Shown one piece after another: positions 55,964 through 64,000 of a stretch of 64,000 bases of DNA. A program made the position numbers and the translations under genes. The DNA comes from Auricularia sp. M13. Lineage: Eukaryota; Basidiomycota; Agaricomycetes; Auriculariales; Auriculariaceae. Position 1 is the stretch's first letter; every line of letters begins with the position of its first letter. The stretch spans positions 3,472,001-3,536,000 of the forward strand of contig CM073202.1 of the NCBI GenBank assembly GCA_037042915.1. Direction: 5' to 3'. The notes under the pieces are model-generated. The model ran no database searches, was not told the DNA's origin, and was given only the letters and a program-made list of their open reading frames with translations.

Positions 55964-56667
55964 GGCTGATCCACTGTGCGCGCTTGAGAACCGCCAGCGA
56001 GAAATATGTAACGGCAATTTCATCTGGGATCCTCGAAACGGCTTCTCGATTTAGCGGCATGCATGGGGTTCATGGATTTGAAACTAGCCCTGGGCTGAGA
56101 TCGTCCACTGTAAGTCTTTCCCATACACCGTAGGTAGTTCCCTAGCTCAGAATACTGTTCTTCGTTCCCTAGGCTGGGCAGAAGTTTGAAACTGCAGAGC
56201 GTCCCGCGACGTTTATCTCACTGGGGGTCTGGGGCCATGGAAACGCTGCTTGTTGTGCTCGAGACTCCGGATTTGGGAGGATTGCGAGGACAGGGCAGTG
56301 CGCGAATCATCACATGGAAGACATTTTGCATCGGCTTTTCGGCGCTCGCGGCGCCAAGCGGCTGGAACCATCGGCATCTGCGTCTTTTTCTCTTCCCCGC
56401 TGCTCGCCTTCGTCCAAAAAATCCACGTCGCACGCAGACAGAACCAGCACGCGCGCGCACGCGCAGAAGTGATGGCGTTCCTGAGCGCCCCGACGCGCCA
56501 GCAGGAATTTGGGCGATTGCAGCATTTTTGGGATCAAACGCGCCATTGCAGGCGGTGATGACGACTTTGCGACTCCACCGCGCCCTGATAGTAATAGATA
56601 ACGGACCCGCGCGGGGTTTGCCTGCTTCTCCGTTTGCACCCACCCACTCAGCGCGCCAGAATCTGCG
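55964..56667. other. Upstream region of the transporter gene
   Basis: No gene supported; holds the presumed promoter of the gene starting at 56668. Confidence 0.35.
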
Positions 56668-59600
56668 ATGAGCGTCAGCAGCGGCGAGTACCGCAAGGAG
56701 AAGGACTTCGCGGGCGCCGGGAAGGACGACGTCGAGAGCGTCCGCAGCCTTGTTGCGGGACAGCTTGCGGACGAGAGCGGCAATGCGATTCAGTATCGGA
56801 CGTGCTCGTGGCAGAAGGTGCGTTGCGGTTGCGCGCGTCGGGTGCGTCGGCGCGGACGTTGACGGGCTTCTTTCTTTCTTGTGGTAGACGGCGGCGCTGC
56901 TGTTCAGCGAGTACATCTGCCTCGCGATCCTCTCCTTCCCCTGGTCCTTCAGCGTCCTCGGCATGGTCCCCGGCGTGCTCGTCACCGTCGCCGTCGCCGC
57001 GTCCGTGCAGTACACCTCGCTCGTGCTCTGGCGCTTCTGCCTCGCCCACCCCGACATCCGCGACGTGTGCGACATCGGCCAGCTGCTCTTCGCCCGCGCT
57101 TTTGGTCCAAGATGGGGCCGCCCGGCGTATAATGTCACCAGCGTCTTTTTTATTCTCAATAATACCTTCATACAGGGTCCGTCTCCCGTCTCCAGTCTCC
57201 TTTCCTCCCTTGCGTTGACACCCCAGCAGCCCTGCACTGCCTGGTCGGCGCAAAGCTGCTCAACACGCTCACCGGCAGCGCGCTCTGCACCGTCACCTTC
57301 AGCGCGATCTCCGCCGTCATCTGCTTCCTCTTCTCGCTCCCGCGCCCGCTCGCACAGCTCTCCGGCCTCGGCACCTTCTCCGCTGCCACCATGGGCCTCG
57401 CCGTCCTCTTCGCCATCGTCTTTGCTGCCGTACAGGGCAAGCCGAATGGATACTCCCTGGAGCTGGGCGAGCCGATCGTGCATATGTTTGCACCGCCCGG
57501 CACGGGGTATGTTGCGGGTGAGTGAGCTGTGGATTTTATTTTGGTACCTTTTTTTGACTTTCTTTGACACGACGATACAGGGATGAGCGCGTTCTTGAAT
57601 ATCTTGTATACGTTCGTGGGACAGATCACGTTGCCGTCGGTACGTCCCCTGCGCTCTGCTTCCTTCCCCACTGCCCGCTCTTCCTTCCACACGAGCACGC
57701 ACGAACCTCGAACTTGCCTCGCGCAGGAGGCGCTGTGCACCGCGGCAATGTCGCCTCCGTCTGCATCTCGCGCGTCTGCGCGCTTGCCTCAATCCCCCCC
57801 TACGCGTATCCGGTGCTCTCGCGCTTCCTCGCCACTCTCATTCTCCCGCCTTTCTGTCTCGCACCGTTTCTACCCCGCCCCGCGCTCTGCTCCTCCTGAC
57901 TAGTATGCTCGCGCGCCCACCTGCTCGGCTCGTGCACATTCCCGCATTCCAGTTGTCCGCTCATTTTACGCGCCAGCGCTCGCCGATAGATGTCCCCGCG
58001 TTCTCGCTCCGTTCCCGCGCCCCGCTTCCCGCTTCCCGCTTCCACGGTCCCACCACTTCTTCCTTCCTCCCGCTTTGAGTCGCCCTCATTCCTCCCGCTT
58101 TGAATTGACCTCCCTTCTCCCCTCCGCACGCTCGCCCTCCGTTCTGCCCTCCACACGCCCCCTTTCGCACGCACACGCCCGCCCGCCCGTCTCGCCCGCC
58201 CGCCCTCCCTTCTCCCCTCCCTCGCACGCACTCGCCCGCCTCGCCCGCCCGCCAACGCTCGCCGACGCTCTCTAACTTCAACGCTCGCCAACGCTCTCTA
58301 CTCGCCAACACCGCACCCTCCGCCCGCTTCGCCCTCCCCTCCGCACTCCCCCGCCCTCCTTCCTCCCTCCGCCCGCCCCTCTCCCCTCCGCACGCCCGTT
58401 CGCATCCGCTCGCTCTCCCCTCCGCTCGCACTCGCCAACGCTCTCTAACACCCGCCCGCCCTCCCCTTTCCCCTCTGCCCGCTCGCACTCCTCTCCGCCC
58501 GCTCTCTAACGCTCTCCAACGCACGCACTCGCCCTCCCCTTTCCCCTCCTTCCTCCCGCTCTGCGCACTCCCCTCCACCCGCCTCGCACTCTCTAACGCC
58601 TCGCACGCACTCGCTAACGCCTCGCACGCACTGGCTGACGCTCGCGCAAACAGTTCATAGCAGAGATGAAGGAGCCGAAGGACTTCCCCAAGGCGCTGTG
58701 GGCCGTGACGGCGTGCGAGGTCGTCATCTTCACGCTGTGCGGCGCTGTTATGTATCATTATATCGGTGAGTCTTCTGGGTTGGAGGCCGGCTGTGTTGCG
58801 TGTTTCTTTTTTGTGTGGCGGGGGGAGGTGTGCGTTTTTTGGGAGGTGCAGTTTCGTTTTTTTTTCTTTGGGAGGTGTTGGCGTTTTGGGGGTGTTGGGC
58901 GGGTGCCGCTAACTTGTGCGCGTCCGGTGCGCGCCCACGGCTCCGCACTCGTGCGCCCGCGATCCGTTGTGGACACGTGGTCTTGTGCACGCGCACGCTC
59001 CGGTGGTCTTGTGTGCGGTCTCGAGCTTGCGCGCTATTTGTTCTATCTTGTGCATGCGCTCCGGATAATGCGGTTTCGCACTTGTGCAGCGCACCCGCGT
59101 CTGACTGCCGTCTCCTGCTCCTGCATACGCCGTGCGGCCCTGGTGCACTGCGACGCGGCCCGCGCGCTTGGTTGTGCAGCTCGCAGAGGGAGATGCGCAT
59201 GCTCACGCTCTCTCGCTCGACCGAAACGCGCAGCGGGCCTGCATGCATCTATCAGAGCGCGTGCGCGCCGACCCGTCATAGCGCGGCAACGCACCTCATC
59301 CTTGCACCATATCCCAGTTCTGAATGCTGACATTCTTCGATTCGTCGCGCAGGCGAGCAGTACATGACGGCGCCGGCGTTCGGCTCGCTCACCGCGCCGT
59401 ACCTCAAGATCGCGTTCTCGTTCGCCATACCGACCATTGTGTTCCTCGGCTCGCTGTATGCGGTGCGTATTAAACGTCTAGCATCTCCCCCAATCCCAAA
59501 AATGCCCTCTCCCCGAGTCATTACGGTATCCCACATCCTTCCCTTTTCAACATTCGCGCTACATCCAAGTCCGTCTTCCCCCGCCCTCTCTTGTAGGCAA

Positions 59601-60611
59601 TACTATGGTCTAACCGCTGACGCCCGTCTCCTCCTCTCCCACCCAACACTGACGCTCGCTCCCCATGGCAGTCCGTCAGCGCGCGCTTCGTGTTCTTCCG
59701 CATCTTCCCGCCGACGTCGCGCCACCGCACGCAGAACACGGCGCTCGGCTGGGCCGCGTGGGCGGGCATCCTCGCCGCGTCGTGGGTCGCGGCGTTCGTC
59801 ATCGCCGAGCTCATCCCGTTCTTCTCGGATATGCTCAGCTTGATGAGCTCGTTGTTTGGTGAGTCTTCTGGCTGTGGGTTTCGGATGTGACGCGATTCGC
59901 TCGGCTGCACGGCGAGTTCGTGGAGGAGGAGCGGCGGGCTGTACGCGCACGCGTTTCTTGGCGCCGCATTGACTACTTGAATGGTGTTATGCGCATTGCG
60001 ATTGGGAGGCAGACCGGCATTCGGTTGCGCGTGGGGAGTGTGCGTCGGCGGCGCACGCTCTGCGATGCGCAGCTGCAAACGCGTGTGACTTCCCGTGCTT
60101 GCACTGGCACTTCCGCCGCGCGCGCTCGCTCGCGGGTGCTTGCTCTGCGTGCTCGCCAACACTTCCGCCCAGTGGCTCGCTTCCACCACCGTTCTCGCTT
60201 CCACCCGCCTGCTCGCTTCTGCCCCGTTCTCGCCAGCTCATGCTCCCCGTGCCCTCTCGCAAACGCTCTCACACAGCTCGCAAACGCTCTCGCCCAGCTC
60301 GCTGACGCTCGCGCCCCACAGACGGCTGGTTCGGCTTCATCTTCTGGGCGATGGCCTACCTCTCGCTGCACCCGACGAAGGAGGAGCGCTGGGGCACGGC
60401 GCGCGCTAAAGCCGAGACGGCGCTCAACTACGGCCTCATCGTGTTTGGGCTGTATACGCTTGTCGCGGGGACTTATGTGAGTCTCCTGGCGCCGATTTCC
60501 CGCGAGCGTAGACGGAGAGCTGACGCGCTGTTTTTAAAGACGTCGATTGAGAGCATCATCGTGGACTCGAAGGGCGGCAAGGTATTCGGCTGCGCTAGCA
60601 ACGGGTTATAG
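56668..60611 (+). CDS. Amino-acid transporter, AAAP family (473 residues)
   Basis: Nine exons: 56668-56817, 56888-57176, 57230-57517, 57581-57639, 58654-58765, 59353-59462, 59672-59858, 60322-60476 and 60540-60611, summing to 474 codons with every phase matching. The N-terminus is cytosolic and charged (KDVESVRSLVAG-like), then NAIQYRTCSWQKTAALLFSE begins the first of about 11 membrane helices, as in the fungal Mtr-type neutral amino-acid permeases of the amino acid/auxin permease family. ILSFPWSFSVLG is the usual glycine/proline-bearing helix 1, and FIAEMKEPKDFPKAL after helix 7 is a conserved cytosolic loop of these carriers. Expected to import amino acids at the plasma membrane with protons. 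Length is normal. Odd: introns 4, 5, 6 and 7 (1014, 587, 209 and 463 nt) are far longer than elsewhere in the window. Confidence 0.85.
57640..58653 (+). repeat. 1-kb pyrimidine-rich repeat-filled intron of the transporter gene
   Basis: Almost free of G over long stretches and built of short units such as CGCCCGCCCTCCC and CTCGCCAACGCTCTC. The last 400 bases hold at least five copies of CTAAC, the fungal branch-point core, within CTCTCTAACGC-like words (58272, 58445, 58506, 58593, 58614). Bounded by a GTACGT donor and an ACAG acceptor that keep the frame. Confidence 0.6.
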
Positions 60612-61046
60612 ATGCGCGCGTCGCAGCGACGGTTGGCGTCGTGAGCATCCCGCGACGGTACGAGCATCCAAGCGACGGCTGTCGTTGCGAGCATCCCGCG
60701 ACGGTCGTCGTCCCGCGACGGTTGTCGTTACGCACCTTCCCGCAGGCCCGCCGCTGGTTTCGCGCGTATTAAAATGATATGATTGTAGATGCTGTAATGC
60801 GCACACGGATGCATTGGTAATTAGACTGCCAGAGGGGGATTTATCTATTGACTGTTGTACACCCGCTTCGCCCTGGAGCTGATCGCGCGTGTCTCAACCG
60901 AGACGCCGGGGAGATCATTCGTTCCTACAAGCTGGCTGCGCGACTCGAAGCGATGTGTTGGTGCGGCGCTACTAGTTACAGTAATGGCTGTTGATAGCAC
61001 GACTGCTAGGTGGGGGTTACGTCAGGAAGCCATAGTGAGCGCAGTT
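60612..61046. other. Convergent 3' spacer
   Basis: Between the transporter (plus) and an F-box gene (minus). 60620-60730 contains several CGACGGTTGTCGT/ GCGACGG-type repeats (GAGCATCCCGCGACGG twice). No gene. Confidence 0.4.
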
Positions 61047-62606
61047 CTATTGTTTGGCGTCGCTGAAAGAGATAGAATACCCTACAATATCGGGGAGCTT
61101 GACGTCCTTGACTAGCGCGCTCGGGAAACCTGTCATCGCCAGCTCTACAGTCTCCTGCGTCTGGTCCCTGGGGCGCAAGAAGTTCGCGATGGCAGAAACA
61201 ACTGCCTTTGCGTCGTCCGGTGTCACGTCTACTTGGCGACCAAACTCATTGCATCGCACATCGAGCTGTACAGTGAGCGACGCCAGCGCGGGGATAGATG
61301 GGATGTATCCCAAGCACGATAGGTCTTTGTAGGAAGATTGGGCTTCCGGCTTCCTGTGGGGGTCGTCGCTCCATTTGTGCACCACGACGGTCAAATTGGT
61401 GAGCGCGGGCATGGCGCGCACAAGCTCCGCATTGAGAACCGAGGCAGGCACGTGGAGCGTGGAAACGCGGTACAAGTACGAACGGTGCTTGTGCATCAGT
61501 TCCGGCAGGTCGCCAAACTTGCTGGGGTCGGGGTAGAAGTCTAAGTCGAACGTGTAAAGGGAGAAGTCGCGTTTTCTGCCCGCAGTCGTCGTCACGACCA
61601 GTTTTATGCAGATCTCCGAGAGGTCGATGGACAGCACCAGAGCGTCTGTGAATAGGAGACCCATATTGACCGTCCGCCACAATGCTAGGGGCAGGCTGAG
61701 GACGATTTCCCTGAAGTTGTGTTGCGGTGTTCGCCATGCTGCGACCGTCGCCACGATATCGAAATCATGATCGCACGAGAGCTCCACATCTCGAAGCTTT
61801 CGAGGTGCTCCCATGATTGGGCCAGCGGGCAAAAAGCTGCACACCTTCGGCGAGAGTTCTTTTAGCTTCAGCACGATCAGGCGCGGCATCAGCAGAAATA
61901 TCCCGCTAAACGTCTCCGCCTGCTCGTCGTTCTCAAAGGCTCCTTCAGCCGACAGGTAGGTAATATTTGCGAGCGCCGGACACTCGACAGGAAGCCAAAG
62001 ACGGCCAAGCACCAGCATGCGCAGCCGAGGCGCTGACCTCCCTAGGAGGTCGGCGGGTATTGGTCCGGGGGACAAGCGGTAGCACATAATAGACTTCAAA
62101 AGCGGCGCGGGTCGGATAAGCTCGACAGGAGCCTTGCTGCGCCAACAGAGCGACCTCAAATGGTCCAGGTGCTCGTTAAGGATGGGTATGAGCACAGCGG
62201 ATTGAAACACAGTCCATATATCGAGGTGCACGGGATGATGACGTGCTCGCGCAAGAAAAGTGGCGAGCAGCTTGTCGAGATGGTGCTTCTCCTGTTCCAA
62301 TCGGATGTTTCTCCAGAGCATAGAGAATGCCAGTGCAGTACTGCGCCAAGCCACACACACGTGCGAGGCGCGCACGAGATCGAAAAGGTCAAGAAAATTA
62401 AAGCAAGACGCAAGCATCTCCTGGGGGATACGACACGTGGCGTTGGACTGGTTATGAAGTCGCTGTTCGCTCGCGGCCTGCTAAAGCAAGGCTACGTGAG
62501 CGTTACGCAAATGCTGTATGAGCGCCCTTACATCTCGAACCAGTGGAGAACTGGGCCTCGAAGGCGGAAGCGCGGGCAGCATGGTGAGTTCAGAGTCTGA
62601 GATCAT
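61047..62606 (-). CDS. F-box protein (501 residues)
   Basis: Minus-strand exons 62606-62532 and 62477-61047 with a 54-nt intron (donor GTAAGG, acceptor TAGCAG), phase 0. F-box at residues about 42-80 (IPQEMLASCFNFLDLFDLVR, ASHVCVAWRSTALAFSMLW), then LARARHHPVHLDI. The ATG at 62417 lies inside the F-box and is therefore not the start. Leucine-rich C-terminal half ends DIVGYSISFSDAKQ. Closest paralogue is the gene at 50353-51992, including gene structure. Presumed SCF substrate receptor. Confidence 0.82.
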
Positions 62607-62699
62607 GATGGTTCGAGGTCAACCTTGGCGCGTGTTTATATTTGATTGGTCGCACTCTTTACTGTGGCCGACCGCCGCGTCATCAATCCAACAAGCGGT

Positions 62700-62990
62700 T
62701 CATTCGCATCGGAATAGTACTGAACAGCCGTCTACATGGGGAACTACCAACTTCGCCGCAACCTCTCGGGAAAAACCTGTGATATCAAGCTCCAGTGGCT
62801 GCTCCAAGTCTGTTTCTGCTTCCCGGATAAGATAATGTTGAATGGCAGAGACTACGGCTTCTCCTTCGCCCTCAGTTGCGGCTGTCACATTTGCGTAGGC
62901 ATAGTTCACATCGACGCGAACTTCGATGCTGGAGAGCACGGGCAACGTGCGTGAAAGGTGCTGCAAAAATGCGAGTGAAGCGCAGTTGAA
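62700..62990 (-). pseudogene. Orphan C-terminal fragment of an F-box gene
   Basis: Reads LSRTLPVLSSIEVRVDVNYA, then AVVSAIQHYLIREAE and LELDITGFSREVAAKL to a stop at 62700, aligning with the last 100 residues of the gene at 61047 (ALASLTVQLDVRC, AVVSAIANFLRPRD, VELAMTGFPSALVKDV). Nothing upstream resembles the rest of the family, so it is a leftover of a third copy in tandem. Confidence 0.65.
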
Positions 62991-64000
62991 ATGCACCTTT
63001 GACACCTTTGACACGGTTCGGAACAACTGCATCAGGAAAACGCCCAGTTGCCGTGGAGGTCCCCGGAGGCTCCCGGAGCATCCGGGAATCGTGAAGTGAT
63101 GGGAGCTCGGCTCGCTGCTGGCGTATGCGCAACGACTCCCGGAGTGAGCTGGAGCTCCGGGAGTTGCGGCTCAGGTTGTGGAGCTTTTGTAACTTTACTT
63201 TGATGTTTTCTTATTTTGCTCATTCATGGAGATGTAAACAAAATCAAGTTGTATTGCAAAACTACGCTAAGTCAACTGTAACAAACCTCCTCACCCAAAG
63301 TGCGATTCCTGGTCACAGCGCAATGACACGACAACCTACTACCGTACTGATCAGAAAGGAAAGACCGTGAAGGGGTGCGACGACATACCAAATGGTTGCA
63401 CGATGCTGGACTTGCGACTTGATCGTTCTTCGGCAGTCGCGCTGCGAGCGTATCGAATCCTAATGAAAAAAAAGTGGTTAGTCCGACAAGAAGCCCAGAA
63501 TTCCTAGCAGCGAGCCCAGCAAAGCCAATAGAACGCAGTAAGCCCAGCAGCTGCACGACCGTGAGAGCAGAGCATCAAACAAAGACCAGAAAGCCATGGA
63601 AGCCAGAGCCGGATGAGAAGAGCATTTGAACCAAGGCAGCATATAAGAGTAGCAGTACCAGAGAAAAGGCGTGGCGCGGCCACGCGCCCAGGGGCAGCGG
63701 CAGCGCCGCGACGGTGCGGCGGCGACGTGCGAGCAAAAAAGAGAGCGGGGGCATTTTAGACTCCGCCCGGTGCCCGGCCTGTACTTGTGAGCGCGCGGGT
63801 CGACGGACTTCAAAAGACTTCGACCAGCGGCGAGCTTCAAGTCAGCAAGTCAAAATCAAAAAAATATGTTTTTGAAAGACATGTTCAAACACAATTTTAC
63901 AGCATTCTGAACAAATTTCAGTATAAATATTGTTTTCGAGTTCTGAACACCAGCATGTCCCAATGTCGCGACGGCGCCAAGGCAGTACAATGACACCGAA
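62991..64000. other. End of window, no confident gene
   Basis: 63050-63170 contains CTCCCGGAG/CTCCGGGAG words that can pair. 63660-63740 is GC-rich; 63840-63960 is AT-rich. The minus-strand frame 63478-63840 has a hydrophobic end but no recognised motif. Confidence 0.35.

Noticed and set aside
58300-58758. Minus-strand frame rich in G, R and E opposite the transporter intron
   Set aside because: It is the complement of the pyrimidine-rich repeat intron; composition alone keeps it open.
58748-59333. Plus and minus frames inside transporter intron 5
   Set aside because: The flanking exons join in phase across this segment and rebuild a normal transporter helix order; the frames have no motif.
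62417-62417. ATG at 62417 as the start of the F-box gene
   Set aside because: It lies inside the F-box; upstream exon 62606-62532 and the QSNATCRIPQE junction match the paralogue at 50353.
1-64000. CRISPR arrays, bacterial operons, ribosome binding sites or rRNA genes
   Set aside because: None seen; the sequence is eukaryotic, with spliceosomal introns throughout.

Overview
The window is a stretch of fungal nuclear DNA, almost certainly from an agaricomycete (mushroom-forming basidiomycete). Coding sequence is GC-rich and broken by many short GT-AG introns, mostly 40 to 100 nt. The gene families (a DUF6532-type protein, a large F-box family, a Set3-like PHD/SET protein, short cysteine-rich secreted proteins) and the mobile elements fit that group. 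I cannot fix the order or species from sequence alone. Exon models below were built by hand from splice consensus and reading-frame phase; most close exactly in frame.

Layout. 1-1315: 3' part of a DUF6532-type gene. 2103-9554: a 7.45-kb DNA transposon with inverted termini and an 8-bp target duplication (GTTACAGG); it carries one very long gene that joins a hydrophobic N-terminus, a Ulp1-type SUMO-protease domain, a PCNA-binding-like motif and a P-element/THAP9-like transposase, and it is broken by a nested 0.7-kb insertion. 10167-11783: an F-box gene. 12284-17352 (minus): a Set3-like chromatin gene with a very long proline/glutamine-rich tail. 20114-23564: two intact tandem F-box paralogues. 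23766-24250: a small inverted-repeat element. 25917-27276 (minus): a gene of unknown role. 27300-33600: repeats and two decayed F-box genes. 34219-35739: an intact F-box gene. 37341-37820: a secreted eight-cysteine protein. 38500-41183 (minus): a decayed F-box-like gene split by a 5'-truncated LINE with a 15-bp target duplication. 41210-42244: a fold-back element with 352-bp arms. 43086-43283: a possible small secreted peptide. 43811-49980: a second P-like transposon, apparently intact, with an 8-bp duplication (GCTCTTGG) and one 1779-residue gene in seven exons. 50353-51992: F-box gene. 52420-53030 (minus): F-box-like remnant. 53307-54014: a small zinc-finger gene in six exons. 56668-60611: an amino-acid transporter (AAAP family) in nine exons with unusually long introns. 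61047-62606 (minus): F-box gene. 62700-62990 (minus): an F-box fragment.

How it fits together. Two housekeeping-type genes (Set3-like, amino-acid transporter) sit in an accessory neighbourhood made by repeated duplication and decay of F-box genes (presumed SCF ubiquitin-ligase substrate receptors) and by transposon insertion. The most interesting content is the pair of P-like transposons. Both encode giant transposases with the same order of catalytic-like motifs, both have an FF-type PCNA-binding-like motif next to an N-terminal zinc-binding region, and both show a possible SUMO connection: one carries a Ulp1 protease domain, the other a SUMO-interacting-like motif.
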